From NCBI RefSeq assembly GCF_001708965.1, contig NZ_LVJW01000006.1, positions 1,178,001 through 1,242,000 on the forward strand: DNA of 64,000 bases. The letters run 5' to 3'. Shown piece after piece: positions 19,136 through 28,437 of this stretch; the stretch's first letter is position 1; every line of letters begins with the position of its first letter. This DNA is from Candidatus Thiodiazotropha endoloripes (GTDB lineage: Bacteria > Pseudomonadota > Gammaproteobacteria > Chromatiales > Chromatiaceae). The notes beneath the pieces were generated by a model. The model was not told the DNA's origin. It was given only the letters and a program-made list of their open reading frames with translations, and made no database searches. The translations under genes were made by a program, and so were the position numbers.

Positions 19136-20542
19136 TCAGCTCTCTTCCATACCGAGCTCTTTGATCTTTCGGGTCAGGGTGTTGCGCCCCCACCCCAGCA
19201 GTCTCGCCGCATCCTGCCGTTTACCGGCTGTATGCTCAAGAGCGGTTTCGATCATCACCGTTTCAAAATCGGGCTCTGCTTCATTGAGGATACCTTCACA
19301 TCCCTCCTGAAGACGCCGTTTCACCCAGCCTCTCAGCAGCTGACGCCAATCATCCTGATCTGATGTGCTGGTGTCGGACTCTTTCAGCTCAGTCGGCAGA
19401 TCGTCGATATGGATCTCCTGCCCGGACGCCATAACGGTCAACCAGCGAGCGGTATTTTCCAGCTGTCTTACGTTACCAGGCCACTCCAGTTGACTGAGAT
19501 AGCTTTCCGCCTCCGGCAGCAGGACCTTGTAATCCACCGCCAACTCTTCTGCTGCGGTCTTGAGAAAATAGTTCAGTAGCAAGGGTATGTCCTCACGGCG
19601 CTGACGCAGCGAGGGCAGATGGATACGGATTACATTCAGACGATGGAACAGGTCTTCGCGAAACGCCCCCTCCTTGACCAGTCCCTCCAGATGCTGATGA
19701 GTCGCCGCAATGATCCTGACATCGACCTTGACCGGTTCGTGTCCACCCACCCGGTAGAACTCACCGTCGGCCAGTACCCGTAACAGTCGGGTCTGTAACT
19801 CAGCCGGCATGTCACCAATCTCATCCAGAAACAGGGTACCGCTATCCGCCTGTTCAAACCGTCCGACCCGCCGTGTCTGGGCACCGGTAAAGGCGCCTCG
19901 TTCATGACCGAACAGCTCCGATTCCATCAGGTCCTTTGGAATCGCCGCCATATTAAGCGCGATAAACGGTCCCTCCGCACGGCTGCTGTGCCGATGCAAT
20001 GCGTGAGCAACCAACTCTTTACCGGTTCCCGATTCACCATTGATCAAAACCGTGATATTCGATCGGGCCAGACGACCGATAGCCCGAAACACCTCCTGCA
20101 TCGCCGGTGCTTCACCGATGATCTCTTTACCCCCATCACTGGTATCGATTTGCGGCTGCTCTTCCACCGTCAACTGTTGACGGCAGGCGCGGCGTATCTG
20201 CTGCACCGCCTCATCCACATCGAAAGGCTTGGGCAGATATTCGAAGGCCCCGCCATGATAGGCGGAGACCGCACTATCCAGATCCGAATGGGCGGTCATG
20301 ATGATCACCGGCAGGGTGGGATAGCGGGCATGCAGTAACTCCAGCAGCTCCAGACCATCCATGCCCGGCATGCGGATATCAGACACAACCACATCGGGCT
20401 GGCCTTTATCCAGTGAACTGAGCACACTGTCCGCGCTCTCAAAACTGGTTACCTCCATATCCGCCTTTTCCAGGGTTTTTTCCAAAACCCATCGAATCGA
20501 GCGATCATCATCTATCACCCATACGCGGCATGCTCTATCCAT
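19136..20542 (-). CDS. ntrC: Nitrogen regulatory response regulator NtrC
   Basis: Sigma-54-dependent enhancer-binding protein that activates nitrogen-limitation genes. The receiver domain carries VIDDD and phospho-acceptor Asp55 ([11 protein letters not shown]). The AAA+ domain has Walker A GESGTGKE (169-176) and the sigma-54 contact loop GAFTGA (216-221). The C-terminus is a Fis-type helix-turn-helix ([22 protein letters not shown]). Its start overlaps the ntrB stop by eight bases, so the two are translationally coupled. Candidate NtrC sites lie upstream of ntrB and glnA. Confidence 0.97.
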   Translation of the reverse strand: MDRACRVWVIDDDRSIRWVLEKTLEKADMEVTSFESADSVLSSLDKGQPDVVVSDIRMPGMDGLELLELLHARYPTLPVIIMTAHSDLDSAVSAYHGGAFEYLPKPFDVDEAVQQIRRACRQQLTVEEQPQIDTSDGGKEIIGEAPAMQEVFRAIGRLARSNITVLINGESGTGKELVAHALHRHSSRAEGPFIALNMAAIPKDLMESELFGHERGAFTGAQTRRVGRFEQADSGTLFLDEIGDMPAELQTRLLRVLADGEFYRVGGHEPVKVDVRIIAATHQHLEGLVKEGAFREDLFHRLNVIRIHLPSLRQRREDIPLLLNYFLKTAAEELAVDYKVLLPEAESYLSQLEWPGNVRQLENTARWLTVMASGQEIHIDDLPTELKESDTSTSDQDDWRQLLRGWVKRRLQEGCEGILNEAEPDFETVMIETALEHTAGKRQDAARLLGWGRNTLTRKIKELGMEES

Positions 20543-21611
20543 CTACCTGCTCCAAAGGAAGTAATACTCTAAATACGGTTTCACCAGGCTTACTGGTAAA
20601 TTCGATCAAACCCTGATGTCGATTGATCAGGGTCTGGGATATGGAAAGACCGAGTCCCATGCCGTTGCTGCCGGAGACCAGCGGGAAAAAGACCCGCTCC
20701 TGCAGCTCCGGAGGAATCCCCGGTCCGTTGTCACAGATCTCGATCGAGATCACCAGGCGGTGGCGGATGTTACCGATGGTGAACTGGCGCAACACCCGAC
20801 TGGTGATCCCCACCACACCATATGGGCCGGCCGCTCGAACGCCATTTCGGACGATGTTGAGAAATGCCTGAATCAGCTGGTCCATGTCACCGTTCAGGTC
20901 GGGAATGCTCGGATCGTAGTTCTTGATCACATTCAGATTCGGCCCGGACTCAGCCTGCACCAGACTACAAACCCGCTCCATGACCTGGTGAACATTGACA
21001 GCTTTCATCTCCGGGATCCGGTTTGGTCCCAGCATGGTATCGACCAGATTCTGCAGTCGATCCGCCTCTTCGATGATGATCTGAGTATATTCGGTCAGAG
21101 ATTGATCGGGCAGTTCACGCTCCAGCAGTTGTGCCGCCCCACGCAGACCACCCAGTGGATTTTTGATCTCATGGGCCAACCCCTTGACCAGCGCGCGACT
21201 GGCCTGATTGCGTGACAGGATCTGCTCCTCCCGGGTGATACGCAACTGCCGGTCCACCTGCTGAATCTCCACCAGAAACTCACTCACATACTGACCGGAT
21301 CGCAACGGGATCACCGTACAGTCCACGGTAATCTCTCGACCCTCCTGCAACTCCAGTTGATGCTCCCTCTCGGTGAAGGGTTGCCCGGTTTCCAGAGAGC
21401 GGTTCAGATTGTTTCTGACAATGCCGCTGGAGCAGTAGAGCAGTTCAGCCGCATGGTTACCAACCATCTTCCGCGCACTCACACCAAACAGCATCTCAGC
21501 GGCTGAATTGATGAACAGCAGATTGAACTCACGATCAAACAGCAGAATGGCGGTACTCAGGTTGTCGAGTACGCGCCGCTCCATGGAGGGATTAGAGGGT
21601 TGTGGATTCAT
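20535..21611 (-). CDS. ntrB: Nitrogen regulation sensor kinase/phosphatase NtrB
   Basis: Cytoplasmic histidine kinase that phosphorylates or dephosphorylates NtrC under control of PII. An N-terminal PAS domain (about residues 12-120) precedes the HisKA signature GLAHEIKNPLGGLRGAAQLL, with His147. The ATPase lobe has NIVRNGVRA, CDNGPGIPPE and NGMGLGLSI. It has no membrane segments, as expected for NR(II). It is the first gene of ntrBC, with a candidate NtrC site overlapping a TATAAT box about 190 bases upstream. Confidence 0.97.
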   Translation of the reverse strand: MNPQPSNPSMERRVLDNLSTAILLFDREFNLLFINSAAEMLFGVSARKMVGNHAAELLYCSSGIVRNNLNRSLETGQPFTEREHQLELQEGREITVDCTVIPLRSGQYVSEFLVEIQQVDRQLRITREEQILSRNQASRALVKGLAHEIKNPLGGLRGAAQLLERELPDQSLTEYTQIIIEEADRLQNLVDTMLGPNRIPEMKAVNVHQVMERVCSLVQAESGPNLNVIKNYDPSIPDLNGDMDQLIQAFLNIVRNGVRAAGPYGVVGITSRVLRQFTIGNIRHRLVISIEICDNGPGIPPELQERVFFPLVSGSNGMGLGLSISQTLINRHQGLIEFTSKPGETVFRVLLPLEQVDG

Positions 21612-21797
21612 GGCAATTCAACAAGCAAAAACTACACCAACGAACGCAACAACGACCAAATTCAGATTCATCAACCGCTGGTCCGGGGAAAACATGGAAG
21701 AATCCAGGGTAACGGGGGTTTTTATGCAACTGGAGCCAGCGAATCCGATCTGCTGCAACCTGATCGTCGAGACAGGTTAAAAAAATAGAAACCAATA

Positions 21798-21814
21798 TGC
21801 ACCATTATAGTGCA
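21798..21814 (-). promoter_or_regulatory. NtrC-like operator over a TATAAT box upstream of ntrB
   Basis: TGCACCATTATAGTGCA matches the NtrC consensus TGCACY-N5-GGTGCA in 16 of 17 meaningful positions or better, including GCAC-N7-GTGC. Read on the minus strand, the same bases contain TATAAT, so binding would cover a -10 element facing ntrB. The -35 region is weak. The arrangement resembles the NtrC-repressed glnL promoter of enteric bacteria. Confidence 0.65.
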
Positions 21815-21912
21815 TGGAAAGTTTCGGATAGAATCTTTTCCAGACAGAATAGCGGCCGTTTTAGACCACGCCGGAAGATATCGAGGGATTGAGAGGATAG
21901 CCGGTGTGGCGA

Positions 21913-22416
21913 TCAGTTGACGGCGGCCTGGCGTAGATGGAAGGTGGTTGATCCACTCTGTTTCACCATCTCGCCCTCAGCGTCGACGATTTCGGCCCTG
22001 ATCGTATGGGTACCGCGACTGAGTTGCTGTAGAACCAATTGTGTGGTTTTGATCTCCGAGTCGAGCTTCTTACCATCCACATAGAGATGGATAGCATGGC
22101 CGTCGAAGAGTGGCGGTGAGATGGAGAGACCGACAGAGACGGAATTCTCATCGCTGCGAATCGTCTCATCATTGGAAGGCTGTACGATATCGAACTGCAG
22201 ATAGTCGCCTGTGGCAGCGGCATCCGCTTCCTTGTCGAGTTCATCGACTTTCAAGGATGTCTTCTTTTTCGAATCCTGCACCCGGATTGTATCCGCGCCG
22301 GGCTGGTAGTTTTCGGAATAGACAACCTCGCCTTCCGGGGTAATCCATTTATAGACGTCCCTGGCATGCAGTGGCTGAACAACTAACGGCAGAAGAAGCA
22401 GGATCAGAATGCGCAT
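21913..22416 (-). CDS. Exported DUF4124-domain protein
   Basis: A 167-residue protein with a signal peptide (MRILILLLLPLVVQPLHA, cleavage likely after HA). The DUF4124 segment DVYKWITPEGEVVYSENYQPGAD follows at about residues 20-42, then a charged linker and a C-terminal beta domain (FDGHAIHLYVDGKKL, GTHTIRAEIVDAEGE) resembling an Ig-type fold. I chose the ATG at 22416 because it opens the signal peptide; the frame extends further without a good start. Its position between glnA and ntrB is common in gammaproteobacteria, but its role is unknown. Confidence 0.85.
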   Translation of the reverse strand: MRILILLLLPLVVQPLHARDVYKWITPEGEVVYSENYQPGADTIRVQDSKKKTSLKVDELDKEADAAATGDYLQFDIVQPSNDETIRSDENSVSVGLSISPPLFDGHAIHLYVDGKKLDSEIKTTQLVLQQLSRGTHTIRAEIVDAEGEMVKQSGSTTFHLRQAAVN

Positions 22417-22468
22417 GTGCCAAGCATAGTCACTCCGTAGATAACTAACAAGCGACGAAGTTCGCAAA

Positions 22469-22505
22469 TAAAAACACCTTCCAATTATTAGGAAGGTGTT
22501 TTTAA
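22469..22505 (-). terminator. Rho-independent terminator of glnA
   Basis: AAAACACCTTCC (22471-22482) pairs with GGAAGGTGTTTT (22491-22502) around an eight-base loop. A-runs and T-runs flank both sides, so it can work in both directions. It begins 36 bases beyond the glnA stop on the minus strand and separates glnA from the DUF4124 gene. Confidence 0.9.
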
Positions 22506-22540
22506 TCCGCTGGCTGAACTGTTTCAGTCAGACAACTTGA

Positions 22541-23947
22541 TCAGAGGCTGTAGTAGAGATCGAACTCTACCGGATGGGTGGTCATCCGCATGGTGGTGAC
22601 ATCTTCCATCTTCAGCTCGATATAACCATCGATCAGATCGTCTGTGAAAACACCACCGGCTGTCAGGAAGTCACGATCCTCATCCAGTGCTTCCAGCGCC
22701 ATATCCAGACTGTGGCAAACGGTTGGGATGCTGGCCGCCTCTTCAGCCGGCAGATCATAGAGATCCTTGTCCATGGCATCGCCCGGGTGGATTTTGTTCT
22801 GAATACCGTCAAGTCCGGCCATCATCATGGCGGAGAAGGCCAGATAGGGGTTGGCGGTGGGGTCAGGGAAGCGAACTTCGACACGACGCCCCTTGGGACT
22901 GGATACCCATGGAATACGGATCGAAGCGGAACGGTTGCGCGCGGAGTAGGCGAGCATGACCGGGGCTTCGAAGCCCGGTACCAGACGCTTGTAGGAGTTG
23001 GTGGAAGCGTTGGTGAAGGCGTTCAGTGCACGGGCATGTTTGATGATACCGCCAATATAATAGAGTGCGGTTTCAGACAGACCGCCATACTGATCACCGG
23101 CGAAAACATTCTCACCACCCTTGGCCAGGGATTGGTGCACATGCATACCGGAACCATTGTCACCAACGATCGGCTTGGGCATGAAGGTGGCGGTTTTGCC
23201 GTAGGCGTGGGCAACATTCCAGGTACAGTATTTCTGGATCTGAACCCAGTCGGCACGTTCTACCAGGGTGCTGAAGCGGGTGCCAATTTCACACTGACCT
23301 GCAGTTGCAACCTCGTGATGATGAACTTCGACAGGTACGCCCATCTCCTCCATCGCAAGACACATGGCGCCACGCAGATCATGCAGGGAATCCACCGGAG
23401 GTACCGGAAAGTAACCGCCTTTCACCCCGGGACGGTGACCGATGTTACCGTCTTCGTAGACCCGCTCCGAGTTCCACTCCGCCTCTTCGGAATCGATCTT
23501 CACCATGGCACCGCTCATATCGACCCTCCAGCGAACATCGTCGAGTATGAAGAACTCAGGCTCCGGACCAAAGTAAGCGGTGTCAGCAATACCGGTTGAA
23601 GAGAGATAGGCCTCTGCGCGTTTGGCGACAGAGCGGGGATCACGCTCATAACCCTGCATGGTGGATGGCTCAAGGATATCGCAGCGCACATTCATGGTGT
23701 TTTCGTCGGCGAACGGATCCATCACACAAGTGGCATCTTCCGGCATCAGAATCATGTCTGACTCATTAATGCCTTTCCAGCCGGCGATGGAAGAACCGTC
23801 GAACATCTTGCCATCAGTGAAAAACTCGTCGTTAATCTCACTAGTGGGCAAGGTGACGTGCTGCTCCTTACCGCGGGTATCGGTAAACCGAAGATCAACA
23901 AATTTCACATCATTGTCTTTGATCATCTTAAAGGCTTTTGAGGCCAT
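22541..23947 (-). CDS. glnA: Glutamine synthetase type I
   Basis: Makes glutamine from glutamate, ammonia and ATP, the main ammonium-assimilation step; a cytoplasmic dodecamer. Signatures: [29 protein letters not shown] (~residues 50-67), [22 protein letters not shown], and a C-terminal adenylylation loop [10 protein letters not shown] with the tyrosine near residue 397. The length of 468 is that of the GlnE-regulated class. Two NtrC-like sites lie about 190-220 bases upstream, and a strong terminator lies downstream, so it is a single-gene unit. Confidence 0.99.
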   Translation of the reverse strand: MASKAFKMIKDNDVKFVDLRFTDTRGKEQHVTLPTSEINDEFFTDGKMFDGSSIAGWKGINESDMILMPEDATCVMDPFADENTMNVRCDILEPSTMQGYERDPRSVAKRAEAYLSSTGIADTAYFGPEPEFFILDDVRWRVDMSGAMVKIDSEEAEWNSERVYEDGNIGHRPGVKGGYFPVPPVDSLHDLRGAMCLAMEEMGVPVEVHHHEVATAGQCEIGTRFSTLVERADWVQIQKYCTWNVAHAYGKTATFMPKPIVGDNGSGMHVHQSLAKGGENVFAGDQYGGLSETALYYIGGIIKHARALNAFTNASTNSYKRLVPGFEAPVMLAYSARNRSASIRIPWVSSPKGRRVEVRFPDPTANPYLAFSAMMMAGLDGIQNKIHPGDAMDKDLYDLPAEEAASIPTVCHSLDMALEALDEDRDFLTAGGVFTDDLIDGYIELKMEDVTTMRMTTHPVEFDLYYSL

Positions 23948-24125
23948 CTTATTCTCCAGGGTTTAGGTTTATGCAATGCCGATCCGTGTCGGCAAATCTT
24001 TATTTTGGCGGCCTGGCAACTATACCAGAAGCACCGCGATACGCATCATGCCGTGATATTCTAGCGCCGAATACAGAGCAAATATCCATGGACGGTCTCC
24101 CTTCATCTCCTGTCATACGCTGCAT

Positions 24126-24146
24126 TGCGCACAAATTTGGTGCGCA
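24126..24146 (-). promoter_or_regulatory. NtrC-like site 1 upstream of glnA
   Basis: TGCGCA and TGCGCA arms surround CAAATTTGG, containing the NtrC core GCAC-N7-GTGC (24129-24143). It is an almost perfect dyad in the glnA upstream region. A second, weaker site lies 31 bases further upstream. Confidence 0.65.
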
Positions 24147-24158
24147 TACGGCCGATTT

Positions 24159-24175
24159 CGCCCTATTTTGGTGCT
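24159..24175 (-). promoter_or_regulatory. NtrC-like site 2 upstream of glnA
   Basis: CGCCCTATTTTGGTGCT keeps GTGC and seven of the eight core positions of GCAC-N7-GTGC. Its centre is about 31 bases from site 1, close to the three-helical-turn spacing of the paired high-affinity sites at enteric glnA. It reaches the stop codon of the cation transporter gene. Confidence 0.45.
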
Positions 24176-25310
24176 AACCAAACCAGACCTGCACAGTTCT
24201 AAACACCTCTGAACCGGATAGAGCCTGCTGATAGCGCTGGGTCAGCTGATCGGCTTTTTCACTCGACTCGAAGCAGTGGGGTGGCAGGTAGAGGTCGATA
24301 TCGATCCGGCCCGACAGATAGTGCAGTACCACACGCTTGCGCTGATCGAAGCAATCCATACCCGACCAGTGCTCCTGCAGCAGTTTTTCCGCCTCTTCCC
24401 GCAGTGGCAGGTTGGCACAGGATGGCCCGGCCTCATCATCTTCCGGATCGATGTGTACCGTGACATCCTCCAGCAGATCGACCCGATCGATCAGACCATA
24501 CTGAACCACCTCGGCAATTCTGTGGCCCTCGGATACACTCAACCAGGGATCCACCTGCACATGAACATCGGCGAGGGCATGTCCTCCCAGTTTTCTGGTT
24601 CTCAGCATATGCACGCTGTTGACCCCGGAAACACTGGCGATCACCTGACGGATCTCAGCCAGAGACTCCTGTTCAAGCCCGGCATCCGCCAATTCGTGGA
24701 TCGCCTGCCAACCCAGTTCCCATCCGATCTTGACTACCATCAGGCCGACCAGAACTGCGGCAATGGCATCCAGGTAGGGCAGCCCCAGAATCGTGCCCCC
24801 AATACCGACCAGCACCACGATCGATGAGACGGAATCACTGCGATGGTGCCAGGCATTGGCCTTCAACAGATCGGAGTTGATCAGGTTGGCCAGATGACGG
24901 GTATAGAAAAACAGCGCCTCATTGGCGAGGATGGAGAAGGCCGCTACATAGAGGGTCAACAGCTCCGGCTGCAACAGATCTTCCGGTGAGAAGAGTCGCT
25001 CAACCGCATCCCAGATGATGCCGGCACCAACCGTAAGTAGAAACCCCCCAAGCACCAGTGTGCCAACGGTTTCGAATCGCCCATGACCGTAGGGATGCTC
25101 CTCATCCGGCGCCTCATTGGCGTGACGGGCAGCAAAAATCACCAGTGCGTCGGTGAGTAGATCCGAGAGAGAGTGGATTCCATCAGCAATCAGTGACTGG
25201 GAGTGACCCAACCAGCCGAATAGGATCTTCAATACCGCCAGCACACTGTTGGTGACCGCACCTACGATTGCCGCTTTTCGGCTTACTTTATAGCGATGAT
25301 CCCGGTTCAT
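24174..25310 (-). CDS. Cation diffusion facilitator (FieF/Zn-type efflux)
   Basis: Inner-membrane antiporter exporting divalent metals (Zn, Fe, Cd or similar) in exchange for protons. Six hydrophobic segments lie in residues ~15-205. Metal-site motifs are ADGIHSLSDLLTD in TM2 and NAWHHRSDSVSS in TM5, both with the H/DxxxD pattern. A cytoplasmic ferredoxin-like domain follows (VHMLRTRKLGGHALADVHVQVD, then VTVHIDPEDD), and an extra ~75-residue C-terminal extension (about 303-378) lies beyond the usual FieF length. It starts three bases after tusA in an operon with the PP-loop gene. Confidence 0.93.
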   Translation of the reverse strand: MNRDHRYKVSRKAAIVGAVTNSVLAVLKILFGWLGHSQSLIADGIHSLSDLLTDALVIFAARHANEAPDEEHPYGHGRFETVGTLVLGGFLLTVGAGIIWDAVERLFSPEDLLQPELLTLYVAAFSILANEALFFYTRHLANLINSDLLKANAWHHRSDSVSSIVVLVGIGGTILGLPYLDAIAAVLVGLMVVKIGWELGWQAIHELADAGLEQESLAEIRQVIASVSGVNSVHMLRTRKLGGHALADVHVQVDPWLSVSEGHRIAEVVQYGLIDRVDLLEDVTVHIDPEDDEAGPSCANLPLREEAEKLLQEHWSGMDCFDQRKRVVLHYLSGRIDIDLYLPPHCFESSEKADQLTQRYQQALSGSEVFRTVQVWFG

Positions 25311-25313
25311 ACT

Positions 25314-25553
25314 CTACTCGCCTACTACTTCCACAACCACGATATACTCCCCATCATCGGTTCTGGTCTCCACCAGTCGATGGCCATTAATTCTGCTCCA
25401 GGCCGGAATATCATTCAACGCTCCCGGGTCGGTGCAGATCGCTTCCACCAGGCTACCTGCCGGCAGTTCCTCAATGGCGTTCTGCACTTTGATCACCGGC
25501 ATAGGACAGAGCAGCCGGCGGCAGTCGATCTGGTGTCGCTTCATATCAGCCAA
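25314..25553 (-). CDS. TusA-family sulfur carrier protein
   Basis: A 79-residue sulfurtransferase/sulfur carrier. The active cysteine is Cys16 in the diagnostic CPMP motif (LLCPMPVIKVQNAI), followed by the expected two-strand, one-helix pattern and a C-terminal strand EYIVVVEVVGE. TusA relatives pass persulfide sulfur to tRNA-modifying enzymes, molybdenum cofactor synthesis or the Dsr/sHdr sulfur-oxidation route. Its first 13 bases overlap the end of the PP-loop gene, which suggests the two products act together. Confidence 0.92.
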   Translation of the reverse strand: MADMKRHQIDCRRLLCPMPVIKVQNAIEELPAGSLVEAICTDPGALNDIPAWSRINGHRLVETRTDDGEYIVVVEVVGE

Positions 25554-26584
25554 TCTTTCGGAATCTCATGGGGCTTCATGGGATCGACCCTCAACTCGCG
25601 GGTCTCGCCGGCCAGATTGGTATAGGCCAACACCACCTCATCCGCATTACGGCCCTGGCTGTATCGGGCCACCAGTCTGCCGATCAATTGCACATCCTGA
25701 TCGGTCACTTCACCATCGATCAGTGCCAGCGGTCCCCCATGACTGACCGTCTTGATATGCGGAAAACCTTTTCGATACCCCTGCAGAAAATTCGACTCAC
25801 CCTCTTCACGGGCAATGATCACTTTATAGCCCTTGCTGGGTCTCAGGTGGCGACCCACCTTGAGCAGCATGATATCGTCCATCTCATAATCACGGCTTCC
25901 CCGGGCCTGCCACAGATCCTTCAACTTCACCGCATACTGCTCATCAGTAAGAAAGCAGCAACCACCGGCCGGTTGGGCATAATCCTCGAATCCCAGACTG
26001 GCAGCCAGGGCCATTTGCGGCTTGCGGCTGCGACCGGAGAAATCGAACAACTGTTGCCGATCCACCCAGCCCTCTCTCTCCGGCAGAGTCTCTGGCAGAT
26101 TCTTCGCACACAGGGGTCGCAGCAGCAGATCGCTGGCACCCGATTCATCGGCAACGATCGGCATCGTCTCCTTGCGTTGTGACATCGGTCGCTGACCGAT
26201 CACCTCACCGGTAATGATGAAGTCGAAGCCTTTCCGCTCGATCCATTCATGGGCCTTGCGTACCATGAACACCTTACAATCGAGACAGGGATTCAGATTC
26301 GCTCCATAACCATGCTTCGGATTGGTCAGGACCTGCTTGTACTCATCGACAATATCCTCGATGTGCAGCTTCATGCCGAGTTGTTCCGCCACCCAGAGAG
26401 CATTGTTGCGTTTCTGTTTATGCTGGTCCCGTTTGCGAATGGCATGGGTGTGTCCCTCGACACAGAAACCGGTAAAGAAGTTGATGCCTTCCACATGAAT
26501 ACCCTGGTCCTGGATCACCCGGGCCGCCAGCAGCGAGTCGAGACCACCGGAGATCAGTGCAACTGCCTTTCTTTGTTCGCTCAT
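25541..26584 (-). CDS. PP-loop ATPase, MnmA/ThiI-like sulfur-transfer enzyme
   Basis: A 347-residue protein of the N-type ATP pyrophosphatase fold. The PP-loop SGGLDS is at residues 12-17. Cys100 and Cys103 (NPCLDCK) and Cys209-Cys210 (AGGCCFL) are candidate redox or persulfide cysteines. ITGEVIGQRPMSQR matches the ThiI/MnmA-like nucleotide-binding region. The last ~120 residues (VGRHLRPSKGYKVIIAREEGE and on) resemble an NFACT-R-like RNA-binding module. It is probably a tRNA-thiolating enzyme fed by the overlapping TusA gene; the target base is unknown, and it is not standard MnmA or ThiI. Confidence 0.8.
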   Translation of the reverse strand: MSEQRKAVALISGGLDSLLAARVIQDQGIHVEGINFFTGFCVEGHTHAIRKRDQHKQKRNNALWVAEQLGMKLHIEDIVDEYKQVLTNPKHGYGANLNPCLDCKVFMVRKAHEWIERKGFDFIITGEVIGQRPMSQRKETMPIVADESGASDLLLRPLCAKNLPETLPEREGWVDRQQLFDFSGRSRKPQMALAASLGFEDYAQPAGGCCFLTDEQYAVKLKDLWQARGSRDYEMDDIMLLKVGRHLRPSKGYKVIIAREEGESNFLQGYRKGFPHIKTVSHGGPLALIDGEVTDQDVQLIGRLVARYSQGRNADEVVLAYTNLAGETRELRVDPMKPHEIPKDWLI

Positions 26585-26797
26585 GAAAACTTGTCGATAT
26601 TAAAAGGGTGAATTATACCCGAAACCCGCTTGGTTAGGCTTTAAGATCAAGGCTTGGAAGTCAATTACCGGAAATTCGCAAGGATTGGCGGTATTTCACG
26701 TCGATTTGCGGCAATCGCTTCATTGTAAATCCTAGCGCTTACAAACTCTGCAACATCCTTTTACAAAACATGGGATCTCTCCCCATCCAGATGAGAA

Positions 26798-26803
26798 TAT
26801 AAT
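26798..26803 (+). promoter_or_regulatory. Candidate -10 element for the DUF2780 gene
   Basis: A perfect TATAAT lies 36 bases before the start codon at 26840. No good -35 hexamer occurs 16-18 bases upstream (ATCTCT at best), so activator help or another factor may be needed. Confidence 0.4.
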
Positions 26804-26839
26804 GGTCCGACCAAATTAATACTGAATGAGGATGGACCT

Positions 26840-27289
26840 ATGAAAAATCTTGCCCGCACGCTACTAACCCTCACCCTGCTGTTTTCCACCGCTTCGGTTT
26901 TTGCCAATGGACTGCTCGATGCACTGACCAGTCAGCTTGGTGTCACCAGTGAGCAGGCATCAGGTGGCGCCGGATCGCTGTTTCAGATGGCGCAAAACAA
27001 CCTCTCCACAGAGGATTTTTCACAGATCACCTCCGTAGTACCCGGTATCGACAAGATGATGGCCAGCGCCCAATCCTCCAGTAAAGAGTCCGGAGCCGTG
27101 AGTGCCGTCGCCTCGATGCTGGGCGGTGACAGCTCGGCCGGTAACATGGCCAGCCTGGCCTCCGCTTTCGATAGTCTGGGCATGGATTCGAACATGGTTG
27201 GTCAGTTTGTACCGATCGTGCTCCAATACCTGCAATCCGAGGGAGGTGAAAGCATCATGTCGATGATGAAAGGGGCACTCTCCCTGTAG
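26840..27289 (+). CDS. Exported DUF2780 protein
   Basis: A 149-residue secreted protein. The signal peptide is MKNLARTLLTLTLLFSTASVFA, cut before NGLLDAL. The mature part is small-residue rich and amphipathic helical, with the DUF2780 features LTSQLGVTSEQASGGAGSLFQMAQ near the start and LQSEGGESIMSMMKGAL at the end. The family function is not known. GAGGATGG (26828 region) gives a good ribosome site. It is a single gene, followed by a strong hairpin. Confidence 0.85.
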   Translation: MKNLARTLLTLTLLFSTASVFANGLLDALTSQLGVTSEQASGGAGSLFQMAQNNLSTEDFSQITSVVPGIDKMMASAQSSSKESGAVSAVASMLGGDSSAGNMASLASAFDSLGMDSNMVGQFVPIVLQYLQSEGGESIMSMMKGALSL

Positions 27290-27309
27290 GTGTAAGCGAA
27301 CCACAAATC

Positions 27310-27340
27310 CCGATTCCGCCGGTTCTCCTGGCGGAATCCG
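27310..27340 (+). terminator. Terminator-like hairpin after the DUF2780 gene
   Basis: GATTCCGCC (27312-27320) pairs with GGCGGAATC (27330-27338). Two more pairs, including one G-U, reduce the loop to five bases. Only a weak T-rich tail follows (CAATTTGAT). Confidence 0.6.
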
Positions 27341-27498
27341 GCTCAATTTGATCCCCCGAACCTCTCCGTTCAACCAAAGATTGAAGCAATTTCGCCCAAA
27401 TCGCCATTCTGACCCACGTGGACTGCCCTCAAGTTAGCCAACAGCAGGCGGCATCGTTATACTTACGCGGTTTTCATCCACATCAACGGGGCCTCGTT

Positions 27499-28437
27499 GT
27501 GAATCAAGCGGCAGAACCGAAACAGCGAAACATCCAGACTTTTCAGGATCTGATTTTCGCACTACAAGACTATTGGGCAGACCAGGGATGCATCGTGCTA
27601 CAACCCTATGATATGGAGATGGGTGCCGGTACCTTCCATACCGCAACCTTTCTGCGATCCATCGGTCCGGAACCCTGGAATGCGGCCTATGTACAGCCTT
27701 CCCGCCGACCCACGGATGGGCGTTACGGGGACAATCCCAACCGTTTACAGCACTACTACCAGTATCAGGTGGTGATGAAACCATCCCCCAAGAACATCCA
27801 GGATCTCTATCTGGGTTCTTTACAGATGTTGGGCCTGGATCTGAATCTGCACGACATACGGTTTGTCGAGGACAATTGGGAATCCCCCACATTGGGTGCC
27901 TGGGGTCTGGGCTGGGAGGTCTGGCTCAACGGCATGGAAGTGACCCAGTTTACCTACTTCCAACAGGTGGGAGGCCTCGACTGCCGCCCGGTGACCGGTG
28001 AGATCACCTATGGCCTGGAGCGAATCGCCATGTATCTGCAGGGTGTGGAGAGTATCTATGACCTGGTCTGGACCGAGGGACCTCAAGGTATCGTGACCTA
28101 CGGTGACGTGTTCCACCAGAATGAGGTTGAGCAATCCGCCTACAATTTTGAACATGCCGATGTGGATTACCTGTTCGGTCGGTTCGATCAGTGTGAAAAG
28201 GAGTCGCGCAAACTGATTGAACTGGGCCTGCCCCTGCCAGCCTATGAACAGGTACTTCAGGCATCACACACTTTCAACCTGCTCGATGCACGCCATGCCA
28301 TTTCGGTCACAGAAAGACAGCGCTATATTCTTCGGGTAAGAGGTCTGGCACGAGATGTGGCACAAGCCTATTACGACGCCAGAGAGCGTCTCGGATTCCC
28401 CATGCTCGAGTCATCAAAGGAGGCTGCTAATGGCTGA
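27499..28437 (+). CDS. glyQ: Glycyl-tRNA synthetase alpha subunit
   Basis: Catalytic subunit of the alpha2-beta2 GlyRS. Signatures: [53 protein letters not shown], and [12 protein letters not shown] chose the GTG start at 27499, which gives 312 residues, close to the usual ~300; the open frame continues upstream to 27418 but that part is not family sequence. A GGGG stretch nine bases upstream can act as ribosome site. It overlaps glyS by eight bases and heads a five-gene run. Confidence 0.96.
   Translation: MNQAAEPKQRNIQTFQDLIFALQDYWADQGCIVLQPYDMEMGAGTFHTATFLRSIGPEPWNAAYVQPSRRPTDGRYGDNPNRLQHYYQYQVVMKPSPKNIQDLYLGSLQMLGLDLNLHDIRFVEDNWESPTLGAWGLGWEVWLNGMEVTQFTYFQQVGGLDCRPVTGEITYGLERIAMYLQGVESIYDLVWTEGPQGIVTYGDVFHQNEVEQSAYNFEHADVDYLFGRFDQCEKESRKLIELGLPLPAYEQVLQASHTFNLLDARHAISVTERQRYILRVRGLARDVAQAYYDARERLGFPMLESSKEAANG

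Noticed and set aside
22574-23599. Long plus-strand open frame (341 residues) inside glnA
   Set aside because: Antisense shadow of glutamine synthetase; composition rich in His and Gly with no recognisable domain.
23973-23985. Sigma-54 promoter of glnA at GGATCGGCATTGC (minus strand)
   Set aside because: The spacing between GG and GC is nine instead of ten and the rest of the consensus is not met, so it is not reported as a promoter.
27410-27425. CCACGTGG core near glyQ as a third parS
   Set aside because: Only the central eight bases and a few outer ones agree (about 11 of 16), well below the two sites in recF.
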